From positions 1,901,001-1,965,000 of the forward strand of contig NZ_CP052859.1 of the NCBI RefSeq assembly GCF_012935695.1: a DNA stretch of 64,000 nt, read 5' to 3'. A program made the position numbers and the translations under genes. This stretch comes from Pseudomonas sp. ADAK18 (GTDB lineage Bacteria > Pseudomonadota > Gammaproteobacteria > Pseudomonadales > Pseudomonadaceae). Below, in pieces: positions 36,025 to 43,828 of the stretch (position 1 is the first letter of the stretch; every line of letters starts with the position of its first letter). The notes below the pieces were generated by a model. It was not told the DNA's origin, made no database searches, and saw only the letters and a program-made list of their open reading frames with translations.

Positions 36025-37848
36025 TTAAAAGCTCAAGTTGATGTGGGGTGAATCGGTACGCTTGAAGTGGTAACCCGAGGCACTGAGGCCGTTGACCTGA
36101 CGGCTCACGGTGTCGCCCAGGCCATAGCCGTTGCCAGCCAGCACTGCATGGGCGTTGTCCACGGGCAACAAGATGTAATCGGTCAACGGCTCGTCATGGA
36201 GCTGCCCGCGAATTACCAGGAAACCCTCTTCCAGGCGCACGCTGATGCCACTCAGCGGGGCATCGGGCTCATGGGTGTTGAGCACTTGATAAGTGCCGAC
36301 GGTGTTGGCCCAGGCGCCGGTCAGAGGCGTCGGCTCGATCCGCTCGCCCACTGGGACGCGCTGGCCATGACTCTTGGCGATCAGTACTTGGCGTCCTTGA
36401 ACGGTCACCACATCCAACTGCACCCGGCCCAATTCACCGAGGTCCTTGAGCCAGAAGCCGAGGAATTTTTTCTGGGCGCGCAGCCAGTCATGGTCGTCGC
36501 GCAGCAGTTCGAAGCGGGTGTCGGACAGCTCACCGTACAACTGGCCGTTTTCATCCTTGATGCGAAAGACGCCCCAAGCGGTGGCATAAAAGCCGGCCAG
36601 GCGCTTGCGGTCGACAGCGGCTGGGATACGCCGGTGATCCTGGCCGCCGCCGGGCTTCTGGCAGTCATCAGCACAGGCGACTTCACCGTTCTGCGCCTGG
36701 AGCATCATGCGCAGGGCGTGGGTGGCCAGGGGCGCGACCATGTCTTCGGCGTTGCTGTCGTTGGCCATGATGATCACGGCCAACTGCTGGTCGGGCAGCA
36801 TCGTCAGTTGGGCGGCGAAGTCGTCACCGGCACCACTGTGCTGATACGTCCGTACGCCGGGAGCGACCGGTTCATCGCCACAGGGTGCAAGAAACCAGCC
36901 CAGGCCGATCTTGCAGTCGAAGTCCAGTACGTTACCGACGTTTTGCTGGGTGAACATTTCGTTGATGGACGCACCGTCCAACAGGCGTTTGCCTTTGTAG
37001 TTGCCCTGGGCGAACAGCATCTGCACGTAATGACTGAGGTCCTTGGGGCTGGCCCACAAACCGCTGGCCGCAAGGTCGCGGACCTGGGCATCGGTACTGG
37101 CGGTGCCGTCCTGATAGCTCTGGGACCGGTTGCTGACGTCAGTATTGGTCCCCACAAAACTTGATTGACCCATCTCCAGAGGTTTCAACAGGCTGCGCTG
37201 CAACTGGACCTCGAAGTCTTGCCCGGCACTGCGCTCGATGGCGGCACCCACCAGCGCATAACCCAGGTTGGAATAGGCCACTTGGGTGCCTGGCGGCGTG
37301 CTCAGCCAGATGCCTGAGATCCGCATTGGCATCTGGCTCATGGCGAACCCGCTGCGCAGGTCCCGCAGGTGTTCGCTGGGCAGTCCGGACTGATGGCTGA
37401 GCAGGCGACGCAGAGTGACGTCGCGGTCGGCGGCGCTCTGGTCGGCATGAAAGCGCGAGCGCACGTAGAACTCCTTGAGGGTGTCCTGGATCGGCGCATC
37501 GAGGGCCAGGCGGTTTTGCTCCACCAACTGCAAGGCGGCACTGGCTGTGATCAGCTTGGAAATCGCCCCGGCGCGGAACGCTGTATTGGGTGAAACCGGC
37601 ACGCCTCGGGCCTTGTCGGCGTAGCCGAAGCCACGGGCCCAGATCAGCTCTTGGCCGTTGACCAGGGCAATGGACAGCCCTGGCACGTTATAGCGTGCCA
37701 TCTCCAGGGGAATGCGGTTTTGCAGGTAGCGAATGATTGCGCCGTAGTCGCCCTTGGGAATGGGTGGGGCTGCCGGCGGCTGGGCGTGACAGCCGATGCT
37801 GCCCAGCAGACAGCCCAGCAGCGGAATACTGCGCAACGTGCGAAACAT
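36025..37848 (-). CDS. Penicillin-binding/beta-lactamase-fold lipoprotein with a substituted nucleophile
   Basis: A 607-residue protein with a lipoprotein-like leader (Cys at residue 20, GSIGCHAQ), a beta-lactamase/transpeptidase-fold domain (about 35-395) and C-terminal beta domains (about 420-607). The first catalytic motif, normally SxxK, reads AISK (Ala95 to Lys98, codon GCG at 37564-37566). The YSN motif (192-194) and the HSG motif (337-339) are intact. One base would convert GCG to the usual TCG. It therefore looks catalytically inactive as a serine hydrolase, or it is recently broken. I take ATG 37848 over a GTG three codons upstream. It is co-directional with mipA, seven bases away. 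Confidence 0.88.
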   Translation of the reverse strand: MFRTLRSIPLLGCLLGSIGCHAQPPAAPPIPKGDYGAIIRYLQNRIPLEMARYNVPGLSIALVNGQELIWARGFGYADKARGVPVSPNTAFRAGAISKLITASAALQLVEQNRLALDAPIQDTLKEFYVRSRFHADQSAADRDVTLRRLLSHQSGLPSEHLRDLRSGFAMSQMPMRISGIWLSTPPGTQVAYSNLGYALVGAAIERSAGQDFEVQLQRSLLKPLEMGQSSFVGTNTDVSNRSQSYQDGTASTDAQVRDLAASGLWASPKDLSHYVQMLFAQGNYKGKRLLDGASINEMFTQQNVGNVLDFDCKIGLGWFLAPCGDEPVAPGVRTYQHSGAGDDFAAQLTMLPDQQLAVIIMANDSNAEDMVAPLATHALRMMLQAQNGEVACADDCQKPGGGQDHRRIPAAVDRKRLAGFYATAWGVFRIKDENGQLYGELSDTRFELLRDDHDWLRAQKKFLGFWLKDLGELGRVQLDVVTVQGRQVLIAKSHGQRVPVGERIEPTPLTGAWANTVGTYQVLNTHEPDAPLSGISVRLEEGFLVIRGQLHDEPLTDYILLPVDNAHAVLAGNGYGLGDTVSRQVNGLSASGYHFKRTDSPHINLSF

Positions 37849-38268
37849 GAGGAACACCCAGGAGGTAATTTGGATGCTCGAATGCTAGGGGAGGGTTGTC
37901 CAACAATCTTTGAGAGCTTTGTCGGGAAACTGTCAAAGACTGTTAAGTGGATGAATGTGTGATGTTTCAGTTACTTGCGACGGATGTTAGATCCACTCCT
38001 CAGGGCCGTGCCTTGCAAGGTCTTTGAAAAACAGGTTTTTGGCTAATACCAGTCACTTGGGAGCGAACACTGACCCTGTGGCGAGGGGGCTTGCCCCCGT
38101 TGGACTGCGAAGCAGCCCCAAAAGGATCGCTGAGTTTTTTCAGATAGACCGAGATGGCAGGTTTTAGGGCCGCTTCGCAGCCCAACGGGGGCAAGCCCCC
38201 TCGCCACAGGGTCAGTGTTCGCCCTCCACATACGGGCGACTTTTCTAAGACCTTGAAAGGCGTACCCC
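37849..38268. other. Intergenic region with composite repeat
   Basis: This 420-base gap carries the promoter of the serine hydrolase-like gene (a TTGACA lies at 37936-37941 on the minus strand without a good -10) and the composite repeat at 38011-38262. No gene is seen. Confidence 0.5.
38011..38262. repeat. Composite repeat: outer inverted repeat E around family C
   Basis: Outer arms CCTTGCAAGGTCTTTGAAAA (from 38011) and TTTTCTAAGACCTTGAAAGG (38241-38260) enclose a 160-base inverted repeat at 38063-38222. The inner arms are GCGAACACTGACCCTGTGGC followed by GAGGGGGCTTGCCCCCGTTGG. The centre contains TTTTTCAGATAGACCGAGAT, also found in the copy at 60829-60970. Confidence 0.88.
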
Positions 38269-38760
38269 TCAGGGCGACACCAATCCCAACCGCTCATGCC
38301 ACTGTGCAATCGACTCCTCGGGGTACTCCTCAAACTGCTGATCCCCCGGCCGCACGGTAACCTCCACCCAAGGCGCCCTGGACCCCAGCATCAAATGCGT
38401 ATGCTCCGGCGGTACCGGCAGCGGTGTGTCGATGGCCGAGGCAAATGGGTGAATCAACTCCGGCCACTCAGGGCTGAACAGCCACAACGCCGTACCGCAC
38501 TGCGAGCAGAAATGCCGTTCGGCAGTGCTGGCATGAAAACCGCTGTCCCCAGGTGTTTTCATTCGCGCGTGGTAGACCGAGATCTGCTTGCGCCCACGCA
38601 CTTTCAAACTGTCGGCATCACCGCCAAGGTTGATCGCATAACCGCCGCCGCCCTGGGTCTTGCGGCAGATCGAGCAGTAGCAGCGCTGATAAGGGTAGGG
38701 GTGAACACTGGTCAAGCTGAACGTGACTGCGCCGCAATGGCAGGAACCTTCGAGCAACAT
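38269..38760 (-). CDS. GFA-family protein (CENP-V/Gfa fold)
   Basis: A 163-residue zinc-binding protein of the glutathione-dependent formaldehyde-activating family. Zinc ligands are in GSCHCGAVTF, RCYCSICRKT and HFCSQCGTALW. Despite the family name most members have no shown activity on formaldehyde. The ATG at 38760 follows AAGGAG at ideal spacing; the longer frame upstream is not needed. It is a single gene diverging from the zinc ribbon gene. Confidence 0.92.
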   Translation of the reverse strand: MLLEGSCHCGAVTFSLTSVHPYPYQRCYCSICRKTQGGGGYAINLGGDADSLKVRGRKQISVYHARMKTPGDSGFHASTAERHFCSQCGTALWLFSPEWPELIHPFASAIDTPLPVPPEHTHLMLGSRAPWVEVTVRPGDQQFEEYPEESIAQWHERLGLVSP

Positions 38761-38954
38761 GGGGCTATCTCCTTGTCGGCAAGGTGGACGTCCTTCACAG
38801 GGTAGTCGCCAGCTTCTGCTTGGCAACGTTTTCCCATCGGCATGAGGGTGGTGCTGATCTATTCGGTTGACTCTATAGTTACTTCAGGGTTTATACGGGT
38901 GCTACGGGCATGTCATCCGATGCGCCAGGGTCTTGAATTCATGGAGTCATCATC

Positions 38955-39242
38955 ATGAGCTTTTTCAAAAAAATGCTGGGCGGTCATCATGGTTCTGGCG
39001 GCCACGGTTCCAACGGTGGACACGGTTCCACTGGCGGTCGCCATGGCCAATACAACCAGGGCTTGCCACCGACGGACACTGGCGGCACCAGTTGCCCAAG
39101 TTGCCGGGTGATGAATCCCGGTAACGCACGCTTTTGTCGGCAATGTGGCACCTCGCTCGTACCCGCAGCCTGTGCTCAGTGTGGTTCGGTGATGGTGGCC
39201 GGCGCCAAGTTTTGCGCGCAATGCGGCACGGCCTCTGCCTGA
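38955..39242 (+). CDS. Small double zinc-ribbon protein with Gly/His-rich N-terminus
   Basis: A 95-residue protein. Residues 9-35 are rich in Gly and His (GGHHGSGGHGSNGGHG), followed by two zinc-ribbon-like CxxC pairs: SCPSCRVMNPGNARFCRQCG and ACAQCGSVMVAGAKFCAQCG. This is the double zinc ribbon (DZR-like) architecture. It probably binds two zinc ions and perhaps more with the His-rich part. Function is unknown. Its 3' end overlaps the LysR gene on the other strand by 67 bases. Confidence 0.85.
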   Translation: MSFFKKMLGGHHGSGGHGSNGGHGSTGGRHGQYNQGLPPTDTGGTSCPSCRVMNPGNARFCRQCGTSLVPAACAQCGSVMVAGAKFCAQCGTASA

Positions 39243-40138
39243 GGTGAACCTCCCGGTTCCGGCATCAACGTGGCGATCAACGCGCGAATGGTGCCGGGCA
39301 AGGCTTCCAACTCGCGCACCAGGATGCTGCGTTCGCGCATCGCCCAGCTTTCGTCGAGCTTGATGGTCACCAGTTTCATGGTCCGGCTGTGCCGCACGGC
39401 GGCGGATTCGGGGATGATGCCGATGCCCACGCCAGCCTCGACCATCCGGCAGATCGCCTCGAAACTCGATACCTGAATCCGCAGTGACAAGTGCTTACCG
39501 ATCCGTTCTACATGTTCGCGCAGGAAGCTCAGTAAGGTGCTGCCTTCGTGCAGGCCGATATGTTGATAGGCCAGGGTTTGTTCAAGCGTCACCGACGGCT
39601 GGTCCGCCAGGGGGTGACCCACGGGCACCATCAGCACCAGGTGATCGGTGCTGAAGTGCAGCACTTGCAAGCCGGCAGCCTCCACCGGGCCGGCGATGAT
39701 GCCCATGTCGCTGGTGCCGTCGAGCACGCCGCGGACGATGTCCCGGGACAGGCGCTCTTGCAGGTCCACGGTGACGCCGGGGCGTTTGGAGAGGAAGCCG
39801 GCAAGCACTTCCGGCAGAAATTCAGTCACTGCCGTGGTGTTGGCGAAGATCCGGATATGCCCGGCCGAATCGACGCCGTATTGGGTGAACTCGCTCTTGA
39901 GGTAATCCACCTGGCGCATGATCAACCGGGCGTGGTGCAGCAGCCGCTCGCCGGCGGGGGTGATCTCCACGCCACGGCTGTCGCGGTACAGCAGACGGGT
40001 TTCCAGTTGGCCTTCCAAGGCTTTGATTCTCGCGCTGGCGGCGGCTGGCGAGAGGAAGGCGCGTTTGGCGCCCTGGGTCAGGCTCGGGGACTCGGCGATA
40101 TGGATAAACAGGCGCAAGTCGGCCAGATCGAAGTGCAT
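39176..40138 (-). CDS. LysR-family regulator of the itaconate operon
   Basis: A 320-residue LysR regulator with an N-terminal winged helix (LRLFIHIAESPSLTQGAKRA, about residues 7-26) and a periplasmic-binding-protein-like effector domain (about 90-295). It is divergent from the itaconate catabolic operon in the same position as PA0877 (RipR/ItcR) of P. aeruginosa, so it probably activates that operon in response to itaconate or a CoA ester. I chose the ATG at 40138 (MHFDLADLRLF). The C-terminal tail of about 22 residues reads through the zinc ribbon gene on the opposite strand. Confidence 0.88.
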   Translation of the reverse strand: MHFDLADLRLFIHIAESPSLTQGAKRAFLSPAAASARIKALEGQLETRLLYRDSRGVEITPAGERLLHHARLIMRQVDYLKSEFTQYGVDSAGHIRIFANTTAVTEFLPEVLAGFLSKRPGVTVDLQERLSRDIVRGVLDGTSDMGIIAGPVEAAGLQVLHFSTDHLVLMVPVGHPLADQPSVTLEQTLAYQHIGLHEGSTLLSFLREHVERIGKHLSLRIQVSSFEAICRMVEAGVGIGIIPESAAVRHSRTMKLVTIKLDESWAMRERSILVRELEALPGTIRALIATLMPEPGGSPQAEAVPHCAQNLAPATITEPH

Positions 40139-40199
40139 GGAAGGCTCCCAAAAATAACCATGATCCCCCGTAGAGACCGTCTTGAGCCTCACCGCGCAC

Positions 40200-40288
40200 C
40201 GTAGCAGCTGTCGAGCCCCGGCAAGGCTGCGTCAGCGGGCCACCGGACACACCGCCGACGCAGCCTCGTTTCACTCGACAGCTGTTAC
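40200..40288. repeat. Inverted repeat family D, copy 2
   Basis: GTAGCAGCTGTCGAG faces CTCGACAGCTGTTAC, with AAGGCTGCGTC facing GACGCAGCCT inside. It is related to the inner core at 16278-16385. Confidence 0.82.
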
Positions 40289-40341
40289 GCGGTGGTGTGT
40301 TTGCCCGATGAGGTTCAAGGCGGTATCTACGAGAATGTGGA

Positions 40342-40366
40342 TTCGGCGTTCAGCATAGCCGAACGC
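40342..40366. promoter_or_regulatory. Candidate LysR operator upstream of ich
   Basis: Two overlapping interrupted palindromes: TTCGGC-N10-GCCGAA (40342-40363) and GCGTTC-N9-GAACGC (40346-40366). Both have the size of LysR recognition sites and lie about 85 bases before the first operon gene. Confidence 0.5.
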
Positions 40367-40448
40367 TGCTTTATTGAAATGCAAATTCTCAGAACGGCGA
40401 ATGGCTTGCATGATCCGGACAGATTCCCTGCCCGAGGACATGCACCTG

Positions 40449-41267
40449 ATGAGCGCCACAGACTGGATCGGCCGTAGCGAAACAGCCCACGACCACTTGA
40501 GCCACAACCTGCTCAAACGCATCGCCGCGACCTTGGGCGAGACGGCGCCGGCGGATGGCGAGCCCGTCCCGCCGCTGTGGCAATGGTGTTTTTTCCAGGA
40601 TCCGCTGCCGGAATCTGCCCTTGGCAGCGACGGTCATCCGGCCCGTGGCGGCTTCTTGCCGCCTGCCGATAATCGCAACCGCATGTGGGCCGGTGGGCGC
40701 ATCGAGTTTTTCCATGCTTTGCGCGCCGGTGAGTCCGCCAGCCGTGTTTCCACCATCACCCAGGTGGAAGAAAAAACCGGTCGCACCGGCTCGCTATTGT
40801 TTGTCACCGTGCGCCATGACTATTCCCAGGATGGCCGCCTGGCGATCCGCGAAGAACAGGACATCGTCTACCGCGAACCGACACCACCCAAGCAGGGCAG
40901 TGGCGACGTATTGCCCCAGGGCGATTGGCGCGAAGCCGTCGACCCGACTCCGACCTTGCTGTTTCGCTACAGCGCCGTGACCTTCAACGGTCACCGCATT
41001 CATTACGACTACCCCTACGTCACCGGCACCGAAGGCTATTCGGGCTTGGTGGTGCACGGCCCACTGATTGCCACCCTGAGCCTGCGGGCATTTTGCCGCG
41101 CCCATCCTGAGGCGACCTTGCGCCGCTTTGCCTATCGCGGCGTGCGGCCACTGATCGCCCCGCAGCCCTTTGACGTTGGTGGACGCATCACCGCGCCCGG
41201 TGTCGCTGAACTCTGGGCCGGCAACGCTGATGGCCTGGCCCAGCGCGCCGACATTTCTTTCGAATAG
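40449..41267 (+). CDS. ich: Itaconyl-CoA hydratase
   Basis: A 272-residue hot-dog-fold hydratase of the MaoC/FAS1-dehydratase type. It hydrates itaconyl-CoA to (S)-citramalyl-CoA, the second step of itaconate degradation. The N-terminal half has WQWCFFQDPLPESALGSDGH and the C-terminal half HYDYPYVTGTEGYSGLVVHG, the catalytic hydratase motif. The ATG at 40449 follows GAGGA at ten bases; several in-frame ATGs lie upstream. Assignment rests on this motif and on gene order equal to PA0878-PA0886. Confidence 0.85.
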   Translation: MSATDWIGRSETAHDHLSHNLLKRIAATLGETAPADGEPVPPLWQWCFFQDPLPESALGSDGHPARGGFLPPADNRNRMWAGGRIEFFHALRAGESASRVSTITQVEEKTGRTGSLLFVTVRHDYSQDGRLAIREEQDIVYREPTPPKQGSGDVLPQGDWREAVDPTPTLLFRYSAVTFNGHRIHYDYPYVTGTEGYSGLVVHGPLIATLSLRAFCRAHPEATLRRFAYRGVRPLIAPQPFDVGGRITAPGVAELWAGNADGLAQRADISFE

Positions 41268-41295
41268 ACCCATAACAACAGGCGGAGAGCCGTTA

Positions 41296-42459
41296 ATGAA
41301 TCCCAACGACAACGACGAACTGAACGCCATCCGCGAAGGCGTGCGCGCCTTGTGTGCCGAGTTCGATGCTGCTTACTGGCGCAAGATTGATGAAGAAAAG
41401 GGCTTCCCTGAAGCCTTCGTCAAGGCTCTGACCGACGCCGGCTGGCTGGCGGCGATGATTCCGGTGGAGTACGGCGGGTCGGGCCTGGGCCTGGCCGAAG
41501 CCTCGGTGATCCTCGAAGAAGTGAACCGCTGCGGCGGCAATTCCGGCACTGTCCACGGCCAGATGTACAACATGTTCACCTTGCTGCGCCACGGTAGCGA
41601 GGCGCAAAAAAGCTTCTACCTGCCGAAGCTGGCCAGCGGTGAATTGCGCCTGCAATCCATGGGCGTCACCGAGCCCACCACCGGCACCGACACCACCAAG
41701 ATCAAGACCACCGCCATCAAGCGCGGCGACAAGTACGTGATCAACGGCCAGAAGGTGTGGATCTCACGGGTTCAGCACTCTGATCTGATGATCCTGCTGG
41801 CACGCACCACACCGCTGGCCGAGGTCAAGAAGAAGTCTGAAGGCATGTCGATTTTCCTGGTGGACCTGCGTGACGCCATTGGCAACGGCCTGACCGTGCA
41901 GCCCATCGCCAACATGGTCAACCACGAAACCAACGAGCTATTCTTCGACAACCTTGAGTTGCCTGAAGACAGCCTGATTGGCGAGGAGGGCAAGGGTTTC
42001 CGCTACATCCTCGACGGCCTGAATGCCGAGCGTACGTTGATCGCCGCTGAATGCATCGGCGACGGCCGCTGGTTTATCGAGAAGGCCAGTGCCTATGCCC
42101 GCGACCGCGTGGTGTTTGGCCGGCCCATCGGGCAGAACCAGGGCGTGCAGTTCCCGATTGCCGAAGCCCATATCGAAATTGAAGCGGCGGACCTGATGCG
42201 TTGGCGTGCCTGCGAGGAATACGACAGCGGCGCTAACGCCGGAGCCAGCGCCAATATGGCCAAGTACCTGGCGGCCAAGGCCTCCTGGGAAGCGGCCAAC
42301 GCTTGCCTGCAAACCCATGGCGGCTTTGGCTTTGCCTGCGAATACGACGTGGAGCGCAAGTTCCGCGAGACCCGCCTGTACCAGGTGGCGCCGATCTCTA
42401 CCAACTTGATCCTGTCGTACGTGGCCGAGCATCTGCTCGAGCTGCCGCGCAGCTTCTGA
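41296..42459 (+). CDS. Acyl-CoA dehydrogenase (itaconate cluster)
   Basis: A 387-residue FAD-dependent acyl-CoA dehydrogenase matching PA0879 in position. Family segments LQSMGVTEPTTGTDTTKIKT, VINGQKVWISRVQHSDL and RDRVVFGRPIGQNQGVQF are present. GGCGGAG precedes the ATG. It is not needed in the known three-step itaconate pathway, so it may allow methylsuccinyl-CoA or a related C5 acyl-CoA to enter, but this is not established. Confidence 0.9.
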   Translation: MNPNDNDELNAIREGVRALCAEFDAAYWRKIDEEKGFPEAFVKALTDAGWLAAMIPVEYGGSGLGLAEASVILEEVNRCGGNSGTVHGQMYNMFTLLRHGSEAQKSFYLPKLASGELRLQSMGVTEPTTGTDTTKIKTTAIKRGDKYVINGQKVWISRVQHSDLMILLARTTPLAEVKKKSEGMSIFLVDLRDAIGNGLTVQPIANMVNHETNELFFDNLELPEDSLIGEEGKGFRYILDGLNAERTLIAAECIGDGRWFIEKASAYARDRVVFGRPIGQNQGVQFPIAEAHIEIEAADLMRWRACEEYDSGANAGASANMAKYLAAKASWEAANACLQTHGGFGFACEYDVERKFRETRLYQVAPISTNLILSYVAEHLLELPRSF

Positions 42460-42469
42460 GGGCCTGACC

Positions 42470-43819
42470 ATGAGCCATACCCAAGCCCTGTGCCGATTCC
42501 TGGCTGCACTGGATTACGAGCAACTACCCGACACCGTACTGGCCCGCACTGAAGACCTGTTTCTCGACTGGCTCGCTTCGGCGCTGGCCAGCCAAGGTGC
42601 CCATCCGATCCCATTGTTCGAGCGTTATGCCCAGAAGATGGGTCCGGCCAGCGGACCTGCGCAGATCATCGTCAGCGGCGCCAGCAGCAGTGCGTATTTT
42701 GCCGCGTTGGTAAACGCCGCATCGTCGCACCTGGTGGAGCAGGACGACTTGCACAACAGTTCGGTCTTGCACGCGGCGACTGTGGTATTTCCAGCGGTAT
42801 TTGCTGCGGCGCAGGACCTCGGCAAGTCAGGCCGTCAACTGCTGCTGGCCTCGGTGGCCGGCTACGAGGCGGGGATTCGCATCGGCGAATTCATGGGTCG
42901 TTCCCATTATCGAATCTTTCACACCACAGCCACCGTCGGCACCCTGGCCGCCGCCGTCGCGGTGGGCAAATTGCTGGACTTCAACGAAGAGCAGTTCATC
43001 AACCTGTTGGGCAGCGCCGGCACCCAGGCTGCCGGGTTATGGGAGTTCCTGCGGGACGCTGCCGACTCCAAGCAGTTGCATACCGCCAAGGCCGCTGCCG
43101 ATGGCTTGCTGGCGGCGTATTTGACGGCAGATGGCCTGACCGGTGCGCGCAATATTCTGGAAGGCGATCAGGGCTTGGCGGCGGGCATGTCCACTGACGC
43201 TGACCCAAGCAAATTGTCTGATCGTTTGGGCAGTCGCTGGGCGTTGCTGGAAACCTCGTTCAAGTTCCACGCGTCTTGCCGCCACACCCACCCGGCCGCC
43301 GATGCGCTGCTGGGTTTGATGCAGCGTGAAGGCCTCAATCATGAACAGATCGCCCGCGTGGAAACCCGCGTTCACCAAGGCGCCATCGACGTATTGGGCC
43401 GCGTGGTCGTGCCGCAGACCGTACACCAGGCCAAGTTTTCCATGGGCACCGTGTTGGGTCTGATCGCCGTACACGGCAAGGCTGGGCTGACCGAATTCCA
43501 TGAGTTTGCGCTTAACGATTCGAACGTGTCGGCGTTTCGCGACAAGGTTGGCATGACCCTGGACAGCGAAGTCGATGGCGCCTATCCGCAGCGTTGGCTG
43601 GGCCGGGTGGTGGTCACCACGGTTGACGGTCGCGTGCTGCACGGCGCCATCGACGAACCCAAGGGCGATCCGGGCAACACGTTGAGCCGGGAAGAACTGG
43701 CTGACAAGTTCCAGCGCCTGACCCAATTCAGTGGCGCCCGCACACCTGCGCAGAGCGGTGAGCTGATCCAGAAGGTTTGGGATCTGCGCAGCGCCGTGTC
43801 CCTGGCTCATTGGCTTTAA
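42470..43819 (+). CDS. MmgE/PrpD family protein (itaconate cluster)
   Basis: A 449-residue protein of the MmgE/PrpD family, which includes 2-methylcitrate dehydratase and cis-aconitate decarboxylase. It occupies the place of PA0881. Conserved segments include VEQDDLHNSSVLHAA, SVAGYEAGIRIGEF and FKFHASCRHTHPAADAL. It is ten bases after the acyl-CoA dehydrogenase gene. The exact reaction is unknown; dehydration of a C5 or C6 acid is the family role. It lies inside the same operon. Confidence 0.88.
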   Translation: MSHTQALCRFLAALDYEQLPDTVLARTEDLFLDWLASALASQGAHPIPLFERYAQKMGPASGPAQIIVSGASSSAYFAALVNAASSHLVEQDDLHNSSVLHAATVVFPAVFAAAQDLGKSGRQLLLASVAGYEAGIRIGEFMGRSHYRIFHTTATVGTLAAAVAVGKLLDFNEEQFINLLGSAGTQAAGLWEFLRDAADSKQLHTAKAAADGLLAAYLTADGLTGARNILEGDQGLAAGMSTDADPSKLSDRLGSRWALLETSFKFHASCRHTHPAADALLGLMQREGLNHEQIARVETRVHQGAIDVLGRVVVPQTVHQAKFSMGTVLGLIAVHGKAGLTEFHEFALNDSNVSAFRDKVGMTLDSEVDGAYPQRWLGRVVVTTVDGRVLHGAIDEPKGDPGNTLSREELADKFQRLTQFSGARTPAQSGELIQKVWDLRSAVSLAHWL

Positions 43820-43828
43820 GGAACCGTC

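Larger units (their letters stand above)
40139..40448. other. Divergent control region of the itaconate cluster
   Basis: The 310-base gap holds an inverted repeat (40200-40288), a LysR-type palindrome (40342-40366) and the promoters of the regulator and the operon. No clear -35/-10 is visible. Confidence 0.5.
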
